Part shown: piece after piece, positions 25,421 through 36,929 of the stretch
How the letters are laid out: each line of letters begins with the position of its first letter
How positions within the stretch are numbered: position 1 is the stretch's first letter
Source of the DNA: Coenobita brevimanus
Lineage: Eukaryota > Arthropoda > Malacostraca > Decapoda > Coenobitidae
Assembly (NCBI GenBank): GCA_032717465.1
Contig: CM064690.1
Location: 13,063,830 to 13,127,829, forward strand
Reading direction: 5' to 3'
DNA length: 64,000 nucleotides
The notes under the pieces: model-generated
The model's input: only the letters and a program-made list of their open reading frames with translations
What the model was told of the DNA's origin: nothing
Databases searched by the model: none
Made by a program: the position numbers and the translations under genes

Positions 25421-25461
<41 letters not shown>
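25421..25461. repeat. (AC)n at the 5' junction of the gamma insertion
   Basis: About 20 AC dinucleotides between delta part 1 and the gamma LINE. A short (AC)n remainder is also found at the other junction (29557-29567). Confidence 0.95.
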
Positions 25462-25462
<1 letters not shown>

Positions 25463-25594
25463 GTCTTGTTCAAACAGAAGAAAGAACCACGAGGAAAAAA
25501 TGCGCTGAGTCAGCTGGGTTTGTTTAGACTACAGCAACACGGGGAAAGTGTACATACTCTGTAAGTACATACTCTGTTCTTTTAGTATTGCAAA

Positions 25595-26526
25595 ATGGAT
25601 ACATACTTCAGTAAAACATTTTTGGAAAAGAAAAGGGATAAAAGTATAAAGCAAAATGATGATTTCTACCAAGAACTGGTTGAAGTGGAGACTCACAATA
25701 GACTGGTTGAACGTGTACACAAACTAGAAATGGCTTTCAAAAGTGAAATTGATGAAATAAAGAAGCAAATGCACTTGCAAAAGGAAGAGATAGAAAAACT
25801 AGGAAGGGAGGCCAATAAGAAAGACACAACCATCAGTGAACTAACAGTGGAATTGAGTACGCTTAGGAAGAAACTGAGTGAAACGGCAAGTACAGTAGTC
25901 AATCACGAGAGTGTTATGGAAGAGTTCAAAAATGACACAGAGACAATTAGGCAAGCAAGCAGTCTTATGGACCAGAGCAGTGATATTGAAAAGAAGATAA
26001 CACAGGTGAATGAAGCTGTGCAAAGCTACAAAAATGATGTAGAAACCTCGTATGCTGAAACGGTGAAAGTAAAGAAAGACTTAGAAACAAGGGTGGAGGA
26101 AAAAAAAGCATTAAACAGGAAGTGAAAAGAATAATCCAAAACAATCCAAAGTTAGTCAGAGATTCAGTAGAGATAAACAAATCTATAGTAATCACTGGTA
26201 TAGAGGAGGAAGAAGTAAAAAAACAAGATCACAAGAGACAAAAAGGAGGTGGCAAATGTAATGAGCTTACTGAAAGAAGTATCAGAGGAAATCTGTAGTA
26301 AAGACATAGAGGAACACAAAAGGTTAGGGTAATACGAGAAAAGCAAGACAAGACCTCTAAAGGTGACTTTCCAGAGTGTAAACACTGTGGAAGAGATACT
26401 AAAAAATGCAAAGAATCTTATGGAAAAAGAGGAGTTCAAAAATGTATGGATAAAAAGATGCCTAACACAAGAGGAACTGAAATTACTGAAAGAGAAAAGG
26501 GAGGAAGCAAAAACAAAAAATGAGGG
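25595..26526 (+). pseudogene. LINE gamma ORF1 (coiled coil plus RNA-binding-like C-terminus)
   Basis: ORF1 proteins of such LINEs bind the element RNA. The open frame 25595-26125 encodes 176 residues that are charged and heptad-like from about residue 30 to the end (KLEMAFKSEIDEIKKQM; KKLSETASTVVNH), so a long coiled coil is likely. The frame then breaks at 26124, but KSIVITGIEEEE follows, and near 26340-26520 another frame reads RPLKVTFQSVNTVEEIL and VWIKRCLTQEELKLL. That resembles the C-terminal RNA-binding domain of L1-type ORF1 proteins. At least two frameshifts disconnect the domains. No zinc knuckle was seen. Confidence 0.7.
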
Positions 26527-26661
26527 ATGATCAGAAGAGGAGAAGAAGAATTTTTTTTTTTACAAAGTAATAGGATTGCAGGTACGAAAGTGGTACACAA
26601 ACAGGATGGAAGAAAAAGGAGGAAGGTAGGAGAACCATGTAATGACAAGTATATAAACAAG

Positions 26662-29511
26662 ATGATAAAGTTGATGTACTCAAATGTGGATGGAATGGTA
26701 TCTAAATTACTAGAGATGAATGATTATGTCAGAGAAAATGAACCACAAATAATATGCCTAACTGAAACAAAATTAACACCAAGGATATCCAATGACATAC
26801 TAAACTTAGAGGAATACAATATATGGAGAAGAGACAGAAATTTTAAAAAAGGAGGAGGAATTATAATATTAACTAAGAAAAATCTAAAAGTCAAGGAAAT
26901 AAAACTAGATATACCATCACAAGTAGAACTGAATGCAGTAGAGATCAACACATCTGAAGGTAAAGAAATTGTAGCCAATTTGTACATGCCACCCAGATCA
27001 AACACATGGGAAAGAGACGAATATGAGGACCTGGCAGAGAGTACAATTCAGAGTATAAGATCATAACTACATAAAATGGAAGAGAAATCAGAAAGAATTA
27101 TAATAACTGGGGATTTCAATACAAATATAAATTGGAATACTCTAGATATAATTAGCCAAGAAAGCTGTTGGGACCAAAAGCTCCTGGATCTCGTACAAGA
27201 GTTTTTCCTAACGCAACATGTGAGGGAAACCACCAGAAAAAGAGGACTTGATGTACCTTCAGTGCTAGATCTAATATTTACTAGGCAAGAAAATGATATT
27301 GACAGTTTAATATATCACTCTCCACTCGGCAAAAGCGATCATGCAGTACTAAATTATAACTTCAGGATAGCATATGACATAGTAAACAGCAATGACAGTT
27401 ACAAAAAGAGCCTAAACTATAAAAAGGGAAATTATCAAGACCTAAAGAAGTATTTCTTAGAAGTTGATTGGGAAATGAGCTTAGAGGACAAGATTTAAAT
27501 GCTGTCTATAAAAAATTCTGTGAATTTTATGAAATAGGAGTCCAGAAGTACATCCCACAGCACAAAGAAGCAGATAAGAAAATACAGAAATGGTTCATTA
27601 CAGAATGTAAAAAATCAAAAGAAAGAAGAGATTTGTTGTGGAATAGATACAGAAGACACAATAGTGAAAGGGCGTATAATAATTACAAACAGGCAAGAAA
27701 CGACTATACAAGAATAAGGAGGGAAGCCCAAAAACAGTTTGAGGAGGATATAATAAATAAAAGTAGTGATCAACCAAAGCTGTTTTACAGCTATATCAGA
27801 AGCAAAACCAAAGTAAAAGATATAATACAATCCATTACAGACGAGGGAATCACTTATACACAAGAGAAAGATATTTGTGAAGCACTAAATAAGAATTTCC
27901 AATTAGTTTTTACAGAAGAAAAAAATTTTGAGAGGGACTATGTGGAACACGCATGTCCACACATACTACCAGACATACAAATAGCAGAAAAAGTAATACA
28001 GGAGGAGTTAAGTAGATTAGACAGAGGAAAAAGCAAGTGGTCCTGATGAAATTTCATGTTGGGTATTACGAGAATGTGCAAAGGAGTTAAGTAAACCATT
28101 ATTTTTAATTTTCAAGAAATCCTTGAGTCAAGGTAAACTACCTGATATTTGGAAAAAAGCAAATATTGTCCCCTTATTCAAGAAAGGAAATAGACAAAAT
28201 CCACTCAACTACCGACCAGTATCACTGACCAGTGTTGTAAGCAAGGTATTAGAAAAGGTTATAAGAAAAGCTTGGGTAAATCATCTAGAAGAACACAATA
28301 TGATAACAGAAAGACAATTTGGTTTCAGAAAAGGAAAATCATGTGTTACTAATCTGTTGAGCTACTATGACAGAGTAACAAACACAATACAGGAAAGGGA
28401 AGGATGGGTGGACAGTATCTATTTAGATTTCAAGAAAGCTTTTAACACAGTACCACATCAAAGACTTTTATAGAAACTGTATCATCAAGGAGGAATTCAA
28501 GGCAAACTGTTTTGTTGGATGCAAGACTTTCTCATAAAAAGAGAAATGAGGACAGTACTAAGAGGAAACTACTCATCATGGAAAGAACTGACTAGTGGAG
28601 TACCACAGGGTTCAGTGCTGGCACCAATCATGTTTTTAGTGTACATAAATGATATAAACAGTAACACTGGAAATGAGAGCTATCTGAATATGTTTGCAGA
28701 TGATGCAAAAATACAAAGGAGAATTACTAACACAGACTCTTGTAAAGAGCTACAAGAAGAATTAAATAAACTTCATGAATGGAGTAGTACATGGCTAATG
28801 GAATTCAATGTGGACAAGTGTCATGTAATCAAGTTTGGTAAAAGTGGAAAAAGACCTGATTGGGATTATAAGTTAGGAAATAAAACCCTATACACATCAG
28901 AAAGAGAGAAAGACCTAGGTGTGATTATCAATAACAGACTATCTCCGGCTGACCACATCAGCGAGAAGGTCCGGAACATGTATACACTGCTTGCAAATAT
29001 GAGAATAGCATTCACATACATAAATGAAGACATGCTAAGAAGGATAATAACATCATTCATTAGACCAACCCTGGAATATGCATCAGTAGTCTGGAGTCTT
29101 CATCTCAAAAAGCATGTAGACAAGATTGAAAAAGTTCAAAGGGCCGCTACAAGATGGATACCAAGCTTAAGGGACCTAAGCTATGAAGAAAGACTAAATA
29201 AACTGAATCTACCAACACTACAGGAGAGAAGGAAAGGAGGTGACATGATAATGCTATAGAAGTGCACATCAGGGAAGGAGAAAATAGACATAAATGATTA
29301 CTTAACATATGGAGAAGTATCAGCAAGAGGACACTGCAAAAAACTGCATAAGAAGAGAGGTGATAAAGACGTAAGGAAATTCAGTTTCCCAAACAGAGCA
29401 ATTGATCAATGGAATGCACTACCGAATGAAATAATGTGTGCCAAAACAATTCACAAATTTAAGGATATGTACGATAAATATGGTTTAAGACACGGGACAG
29501 TACGAGCTTGA
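26662..29511 (+). pseudogene. LINE gamma ORF2 (AP-type endonuclease and reverse transcriptase), broken
   Basis: Would nick target DNA and copy the element RNA there. Endonuclease blocks: MYSNVDGM (26674), CLTETKL, NLYMPPRS, then IIITGDFNTNINW after an in-frame TAA at 27064, and SPLGKSDHAVL (the SDH motif, about 27325). RT blocks: NYRPVSLTS, FGFRKGKS, LDFKKAFNTVPH (about 28430), GVPQGSVLAP and FADDAKI (catalytic, about 28695). The C-terminus has LGVIINNRLSPADH and a stop at 29509-29511. Lesions are the TAA at 27064, frameshifts near 27490 and 28035, a TAG at 28471 and a TAG at 29257. At the last site the second copy has a His codon. The FADD site itself is intact. Confidence 0.85.
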
Positions 29512-30362
29512 CTCATTCCTGTAAAGATACAATTAGGTAAGAACAATTAGGTAAGAACACACACACAATCCTTGGTGTAACATACAATACATCAGTGTCA
29601 TTTAAACAACACATCACAAACCTTAAGAATAAAATAACACCAAGGCTCAATGCCTTAAGATCACTTGCCCATACAACATTTGGACAAAACAAAGAAATCA
29701 CCACCACAGTATACAAACAATATATACGTTCAGTGATGTATTATGCAAGCCCTGCTTGGGCTTCTAACCTCACTAAAACACACTACAACACTCTACAGAC
29801 CATACAGAACAAGGCCCCCAAAATAATCACAGGCTCCACAGCTACTACACGCACAGACCACCTACATCAAGAAACCAAAGTCCTAAAAGTCAAGGATCAC
29901 CTGGACATGAGGGGCACGCAAATTCTCGCCGCAGCCTCCACAAACCCACAACATCCACTACACTACATGGCAGCACATCCACACACACACCAAGCAACAT
30001 CAAAACAACACCCAGCACACGATATCATACACAAATACTATCATCTGTGCCCCCTCTCCCTCCTCAGACCAGCTTCCAGAAGCATATCCATACTCATATC
30101 ACTCGCCGCTCCATTCAGTCACTTAAAGACAACACACAGCTGCATGCACGGCCTCCTGATATCCGCCTTTCTGAATCCTATCTCCCTCATGAGGACAGGG
30201 TCCACCTGGCCAGGCTAAGATGTGGGCATCATCCAGCCCTCTGAAGTTACCAGTAAAGGCTGGATTACTCCGTCGCTGTGGCCTGTCCAGGATGCAACAC
30301 AGCACCCCATACTATTAAGCACATTCTGGAAGACTGCATTGCACACAATCAACTATGCCAAC

Positions 30363-32469
30363 TGTAATGCTAGGTGCAAAAGGCCCGACTCCTCGGTCCT
30401 AAAACACCTAATGTGTAGCGGGGTCCTCTTTCGAGACCAGAGCTTAGTGCAATGAAAGAGAGGCAGGACACAAAAACTTCAGGCAATAACCTTTTACACG
30501 TATATTACCACAGTCAGACACAGGACAAAAGCAGCAAATATTACAACACAATATGTGACACAGAAATAAAACCTTAACTAGGATATTAGTATCTCGCAGG
30601 ATACTGACTTAACTAATACTGCTGCCAATAAAGAAAGTCTCGTGAACAGGTGTACAGGGAACATGGGCGCGCATGGGAACACGGGCGAGCATGGAAGCGC
30701 GGGAAGAGGGAGTTCACACGGGTGGGGAGGAGGGGAAGGACTCGTGACGGGCCGGAACAGAGTTATGGTAATATTGGGAAAGAGTAAATATTATTAATTC
30801 TCTCTTAGTATCACCTGGTAGCAAAGGGGCTTTGACATTTGATTCTATCTCTCGTTTACGTCACGTTAGCTGTGGGGAGGGGATTCTTTAGGAAGCGCGG
30901 GAGTAGAGGGACACTGGATATTCACTGTATTTACATTAATATAAACGGGAAGATATTATTCTCACTTCTCTATTGTTTTCTAGTAACAAGGGACATAGGT
31001 ATATTTTCACTACAGAGGATTCCTCAGGGGAAGACCCTTACTGGTTTTCTGTAAGGGCGTCACTTGTGAGTCGGTTTCCTTAGAACTCACTCACTGTAAT
31101 AGTTCTTACTCATTCACCCATGATTTCACTCACCCCGATATTTGACATACATTAAGTCACTGTATCACTGTGACCTGTTTTCTAGGGCAACGTCACACTT
31201 AACATAATTTCACTTCACTAGTTCTGGGACAATACCACACTTAACATAATTCACTCGTGTCATGGGGCGGCGGGGAGACATGCTGGCGTCTATTCTGCCG
31301 GACTAGGGTTACCGCCAAGGGAGGACATGCCGAGAGGGCATGGGACAGCTCGCAGGGGCGTCCTCTTGCGTCCAGGGCTGCATGTGGTGCAGGAGCCCGG
31401 AGTATCCGGGCTAGGTTTAGGGGTGTGGCCCTCAGGACTGGGGCCAAACAGGTCCAGAAATCTCTGGCTCAGGTTTCACCCGGTGGTGGCGGTCTTACTC
31501 CATCTCTTGGGCATGGAGAGGTCGCGCCTGGGGGTCCAGGGGAGGGCCTGGAGGGGCTGAGGACTGCGGTCCCCAGAATCAAGGGGGGCCGTCAGGTAGG
31601 GGCTGTGGCACCGTCCTGCACTAGGGTCCGTCAGGTGAGCCTTCTCCAGGGCCAGGCATAGAGACCGGAGGCCAGGGGAAACCGTTAGGCCTCGGGGGGT
31701 CTCTCTGGTGCTGGGGAGCCGGGTGCCTGCCTCTCGCAGGGGCGATGACAACACCTCCTTTTGGCCGTGGGGCCCGGCAATAGGCCGTGAATGTCCAGGG
31801 GCACAACTATAGGGCGCCAAGGCCCGGCAATTGGCCATGGACTGTGTGGGGGAGTCAGCGTGCCTCTGGTCACCTCTCGAGTGACAGTCAGCCGTTCTCT
31901 TCTGCAGGAGGGGGGAGCGGCAGTAGGCCGTCTCAGGGGCAGTGCCTTCAGAGCAGCAATAGGCCGTCTTCTTCAGCAGGGGGGAGGAGCGGCAATAGGC
32001 TGTCTCCTGGGGCAGAAGAGAAGAGCGGCAATAGGCCATCTCGGAGGACACACTTTCAGTGCGACGCTTGGCCAACTGACGAAAGTGGGAGCAGCAATTG
32101 CCCGTCTCCAGGGGGGCACTGTCAGGAACTGAGATATCAGCTCCACCCTGGTCTGATCTGGCAATCCTACTCCCCGAAGGTAGTGTCCTCCTCCCGCTAG
32201 GGTGGTGGTGCGACAGTTGGGTGTTATAAGGGCGCACGGCCCGGGCTGCCTTATGCCATTGTCGCATTGGATCCCCTAGTGTGGAAGCACCTACTCCGTG
32301 GGGTCCGGGTAGGGGTGTCGGTGTGTTTCTGGGGGAACTACGCTGTTCTTCTCTCACCGTGACTCTGGGGGCACTACACTGTTCTTCTCTCACCATGTTT
32401 CTGGGGGCACTACACTGTTCTTCTCTCACCTTGTTTTCGGGGGCACTATCTTTTAAGCTACACATTTCA
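30363..32469 (-). repeat. Gypsy 3' LTR (2107 bp)
   Basis: Direct repeat of 37705-39721, TG...CA bounded. It is unusually long. It contains internal short repeats: a block with GCAATAGGCCGTCTC recurring at about 31890-32110, and a block with CTGTTCTTCTCTCACC at about 32330-32440 present three times. The other LTR has the second block only about twice, which explains much of the 90-bp length difference. Confidence 0.92.
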
Positions 32470-32484
32470 CCACTCTCCCCTTGG
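32470..32484 (-). other. Gypsy polypurine tract
   Basis: On the minus strand CCAAGGGGAGAGTGG directly precedes the 3' LTR TG. Such a tract primes plus-strand DNA synthesis in LTR elements. Its position independently confirms the LTR boundary. Confidence 0.85.
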
Positions 32485-32870
32485 AAAAAGTCACGTCCCC
32501 GTGGCTGGAGGTGGTATACATGAGTGTCGTGGGTGGCGTATGCAGGCTGGAGATGCTGAAGTAGGGCTTGCCAAGCGTTGGTGTAAGAATTTTCCTCCTG
32601 TTCAGCGTCGCAGGTGAGGAAAAGCGTGGAGGCGGTGAGGGTGGACCGGAGGAGGGTAAGCAGGTGGTGTGGTCCTCTAAGTCGATGATTTTTGTCGATG
32701 GTCGGTGCCCATATGGCTCGTCTCACCTTCATTTCAGTCGGTGTTGTTGCTGGTGTGGTAGGGGGCTGTATGCTGGATACTGAGAGTCGGGGCCGGGTTT
32801 TGTGCCGTGGTAATGCGGTGTCGAGTGTCTGGGGAGTATAGGTGGAGGGGATTTGGGCTTGATGTATCAT
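32485..32870 (-). CDS. Uncharacterised 3' ORF of the Gypsy element, running into the LTR
   Basis: The minus-strand frame opens at ATG 32870, after the proline-rich tail of the integrase frame, and stays open for 464 residues into the LTR (to 31476). The part before the polypurine tract, about 128 residues, has ordinary amino-acid use (KVRRAIWAPTIDKNHRL, HLLTLLRSTLTASTLFLT, NAWQALLQHLQPAYATHD). The LTR part is a repeat of AYCRS-containing units and is probably not protein-coding. There is no signal peptide or membrane anchor, so it is not envelope-like. It may be an accessory ORF, the true C-terminus of pol, or chance in GC-rich DNA. Confidence 0.35.
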
Positions 32871-33370
32871 AATGGTGCAAACATGTGGGGAGGCAGGAGG
32901 TGTTGGGGTATGGGTGTATCGGGCGGGTGGGCGTGAGAGTCAGCCGGAGTGGGTGGTGGTGGTTCTGAGGGTGGGTGTGGGTGGGGAAGTGGGCATGCAG
33001 GGTGGGTGGGGTTGGTTAGCATGGGCTGTTGCGCGTGTTTGGGGCGCGATGGAGGGTGAGGCCATCAAAGTGGGTGTGCGTAAGTATGGTGGGGAGAGGG
33101 CGGTGGTAGTGGGTTGTCTTGAGGGGGTGGCGGCGTGGGCGGGGCAGGTGGGCTTGGGTGGAGAGGGTGAGGCGGCGGAGAGAAGGGGTGAAGGTGAGCG
33201 AGGGGAGGTTGGTGTGGCTGGTGAGATGTCAGGTGAGGTGTGGGGGGTGGTGGCGGTGGGGGAGGCTGAGGTGGTAGGGGGGGTGGAGGGGGATGGCCAG
33301 GAGGAAACACAGCACTCGTATGTGGAAGTGACAGGCGGTGTAGGAGCAGGGGGAGGTTGGGGGTGTGGGG

Positions 33371-35976
33371 TCAGTATGGCAGAGGTGGGCGTGCGGAAGC
33401 GGCACATGTGGCGGTTTCGGACGGTGCATGGGGTGCCGTGGTAATCCACGACAACCTGGTAGGGGTTTGGAACATGGGTGATTTTGTGGGGTCCCGTGAA
33501 GCGGGTGGCGAGTTTGTGGGGGGTGGGAAGTTGGGCGATGACGACAGTGTTGCCCGGGCTGAAAGGGTTGGAGGCAGTGTTGGGGCCGAGGTCCAGTGCT
33601 TTTTTTGTAAGTGGTGCAGTCGGCCCTTCAGAAGGTGCAACGGGTCCGTAGTGGGGGTGGAGGCTGGTGGTTGCAGGTGTTGGCATAGTGGCAGCAGGAG
33701 AGGGGATTCGCCAAATATTCTCTCATGTGGGGAAACCCCGTCCTCTCGGGGACAGGAATTCATGCCCCACTGAATGATTTTCACATGGGCCGGCCAGTCG
33801 TCGTCTTTCGTAGCCTGGATGCGTGTACGTAGTTGGTTCATAAGAGTACGATGACTACGTTCACATAGTGCATTTCCCTGTGGCCAATAAGGAGAGGAAT
33901 GGGAGATTTTATATCCAAATATCTTGGCAAGTTCTTCCTAGATTTTTCCGGAGAACTCTGGGGCATTGTCAGAATGAATGGCTTGAGGAATGCCAAAATA
34001 AGGGAATACGTGCCGGAGAAGGGCATTGGCGACAGCAATGACATGATGCTCTTTTGCCAGACAGGCTACTACAAATTTCGAATATGTGTCGACAAAAGTG
34101 ATCACGTATTTGTACCCAGATTTGGAAGGGAGGGGGCCCACTACATCTATCGCCAGGAGTTGCCAGGGTTTATGGGTGGTGATGTGGCCCGAGGGTCCAG
34201 CAGTCCGGGTGACATCTTTTCCTAGCGCACATGAGCGGCAAGTTTGAATGATTTCTTTGGCGAGGGTGGAGGGGTTTGGCTCCCAGTAAGTGTCATTAAA
34301 CACTTGTACTAGTTTCTTGGTACCCAGGTGGATGCCGTTATGGGCATGGAGGTGGCGTAGGGCGTCGCGTGCTGCATCGGGGATCAGTAGAAAATGCCCA
34401 GACGGGGTTAGAAGGTGATTGCCCTGTCGGCATAGTTTAGTGAACAAGTGGACGGGAATCCAGGGGGGCCGTTCCTTTTGGTGCCATAGGTGTAAGAGGT
34501 CCGAATCTGGCTGTACCGTGTGAATGGGGAGGTGGGAGAGGGCATCTGCATTGGTATGCAGCTTCTCAGGCCTGTAGGAAATTTCATACTGAAATTCTTC
34601 TAGGATTTCGCACCACCTGATGAGTTGGGCGTTATGTGAATCTGACTGGCTTAACCACTGGAGGGACTGGTGGTCGGTGATGACTGTGATCTGGGTCCCA
34701 GAAAGGTAAGCCCTAAAGTGTTGGAGGGCCCAAATTATGCCGAGGCATTCTCGCTTGGTTGTGGCATAATTCCTCTCGGCTGGATTCAAAGTGCGGCTGG
34801 CGCATGCAATGATGTGTTCTCTGCCGGCTTGTACCGGGGCAAGCACAGCGCCTATTGCAGTGGGAGAAACGTGTGTGTAGAGGAGAAAGGGGTGGGTATA
34901 ATCGGGAAAGGCCACGATGGGAGCAGAGACGAGTTTGTCTTTCAGTTGTCGGAAAGCCTCTCGTCTTTCTTCAGTCCATATGAACGGTTCCCCCTTCCTG
35001 GTCAGATCGTGAAGAGGCTTTGCAATTTGTGCAAACCCCTTCACGAAACGACAATAGTAGGACGTGAGTCCTAGGAAGGCGCGGATGCTGTGGGCGTCCT
35101 GTGGTGGCGGTATGTCCTCTATGGCGTGGAGCTTGTCAGGGTCCGGGGAGATTCCTGCCTGGGAGATAACGTGTTCCAGGAACAAGACAGTCCTGGCGGC
35201 CAGGACGCACTTAGAAGGGTGAAGTTTGAGGCCTGCCCGGCAGATCCCAGTAAAAACCCGGCGGAGGTGCTGCAAATGGTTGGCCCAGGTCTGGCTAAAA
35301 ACGATGACGTCGTCTAAATAGGCCAGACATATCTCCCAAGTGAGGCCGCTCAGGACAGATTCCATTAGCCGGGAAAAGGTGGCACGGGCACTGCAAAGGC
35401 CAAACGGCAGAACACTGAATTCGAAGTGTCGGCCGTTGCTCGTGAAAAAGGCGGTTTTGCCTCGGTGTTCTGGGTGTACCGGGACCTGCCAGTACCCAGA
35501 CTGGAGGTCGAGGGTAGAGAACCACAATGCCCCATGAAGGGAATCTAGGGAATCAGTGATTCGTGGGAGGGGAGTGGCATCCTTAACGGTAACGTCATTC
35601 AGGCGGCAGTTATCAATGCAAAATAGCATCGTGCCATCCTATTTCCTTACTAGAACGACGGGGGAGGACCAAGGGCTGGTGGAGGGGGAATGAAGCTGGC
35701 CTCGATCATTTCACGTACTTGGCGGTCCTCTTCCTCCCTTTGTCGGGGGTTCTTGAATCAAGAAGGCTGTCTAATCGGTGGGCCTGTCGTATAGATTTCA
35801 TGAGACAGGTATGTGGTATGCCCTATATCTGCTGGTCCAGTTGCAAAAAGGTCCTGGAAATCCAGGAGGAGGCGACGTAGAGTGTCTGACTGCTGGGTGG
35901 AGAGATGGTTGGGAATAGGGGGTAGGGGGGCGGGGAAGTGGGAGGAGGATGGGGCACAGGGCTCAGCTTCCTCCAA
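33371..35976 (-). pseudogene. Gypsy pol: RT, RNase H and integrase, interrupted
   Basis: The RT N-terminal segment LRRLLLDFQDLF and HEIYTTGPPIRQP lies at 35976-35758. After breaks, including a TAG at 35639-35641, a 563-residue frame (35629-33938) carries LDLQSGYWQVP, LPFGLCSA and the catalytic YLDDVIVFS, so the RT active site is intact. In RNase H the usual TDAS block reads YTHVS near 34870, replacing the first catalytic Asp by His; TDHQSLQWL and NADALSHLP are present. Integrase has the H-H-C-C zinc region (HAHNGIHLG ... CRSCALGK), LLAIDVVGP and HSDNAPEFSG. A TAG at 33938 then interrupts, and PQGNALCERSHRTLMNQLRTR continues in the same frame. A frameshift near 33690 leads to the GPY/F-like segment FTGPHKITHVPNPYQVVVD (about 33490). 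Confidence 0.9.
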
Positions 35977-36131
35977 CTCTTCGATAACGAGAGGGTAAGG
36001 GGGGAAGGGGCGAGGTTGGCTATGTGGACGGCTGTGTGGTGGGGGGGAGAAAGGTGGGAGATAAGAGGCAGGCAGAAAGGGATCCTGATGGGAGGAGGGG
36101 GGAAAACAGAACAGAGGGGCCGGAGGGCCGG

Positions 36132-36929
36132 TTAAGGGGCACCCAAGCCTTGTGGTGAGAGGGAATGGTAACAGTGGCGGAGACAGTAGCAGGAAAGGAA
36201 GGAGCGGGGGCGGCGGGGGGGAACACTGGGAGAGGAGGAAAGGGGGGCGGTGGGAGGGAAGGAGGAGGGGGGGCGGGATGGAGGGAGGGGATGAATCTTC
36301 CGGCCAGGGCCACGGCGTGCAGGTGCAAATGGCCTGGGTGGGGAGGGTGGGGGATGGAACTGGAGCTGTTGGTAGCGGCAGTCAATGGTAGCTCCAAGTT
36401 TTTGGAGCAAGTCCAGTCCTAAATACCCGTCGTAACTCCGGCAGGAGGAGTCAAAAACAATAAATTGATAATGGGTGAACACCGGCTGGTGGGTGTCGAC
36501 CCGTAGGGCCCAAGTCTCCCCGTGGATGGGCAGGGGGCCATCCCCTGTGTCCACAAGGTGAGTGGCGGTAGGGCGGAGTGGGCCAAAGGTCGACCTGTGA
36601 CGGGAGAAATAGTGGCTGTATAAACAGGACCTGGCTGCTCCCGTATCGACTAGCAGTCTGGCCTTCATGCCATTTGATTTCATCCTGTGGTATACTGGGG
36701 GGCGATACTTAGGGGTAGTGGTCCCCGCCACCATGGGTTGGTGCGGGGGCGGCCTAAAAATCCAGCTGTCTGGGGCTTTCATTTTCCTGTTCCTGCTCCT
36801 GTTCTCCTGCATAGGGCTCGTCCACGGGTGCCAGCTCGTCTTCTGGAGCCTCGCCTTCCAAAGAGGACACCTTACATGAACCCGGGGCCGTGGGTCTGGG
36901 GCGAGCAGCTTTGAGGTCCCGTATATCAT
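36132..36929 (-). pseudogene. Gypsy protease region
   Basis: Retropepsin-type aspartic protease that would process Gag-Pol. RLLVDTGAARSCL (about 36640-36660) holds the catalytic DTG, and DGYLGLDLLQKLGA (about 36420-36450) matches the conserved C-terminal block of these proteases. The first 70 residues overlap gag in another frame, as in elements that use frameshifting, though decay could also cause this. Downstream it runs into a proline-rich linker. Confidence 0.75.

Larger units (their letters stand above)
25461..29557 (+). mobile_element. LINE family gamma (CR1-like), structurally full length, inserted in (AC)n
   Basis: The element spans about 4.1 kb: a 5' leader (25461-25594), ORF1 (25595 to about 26530), ORF2 (26662-29511) and a short 3' end with the 14-mer CAATTAGGTAAGAA present twice in tandem. 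It then abuts (AC)n, after which delta resumes. Short tandem 3' repeats and the C-terminal blocks RPTLEYASVVWS and LQERRKGGDMI fit the CR1/L2/Rex1 group; the exact clade is not certain. A 5'-truncated second copy at 52654-53565 ends with the same 3' repeats and also abuts (AC)n. Several stops and indels make it inactive. Confidence 0.85.

Noticed and set aside
25421..25508. His/Thr-rich peptide end of the delta frame
   Set aside because: Encoded by the (AC)n tract and the beginning of the inserted gamma LINE, not by delta itself.
31257..31661. Plus-strand ORFs in the Gypsy LTR
   Set aside because: Present in both LTR copies in GC-rich repeat sequence, antisense to the element, with no domain.
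32872..33444. 190-residue plus-strand ORF rich in Gly/Val
   Set aside because: Antisense shadow of the proline-rich end of the Gypsy pol frame.
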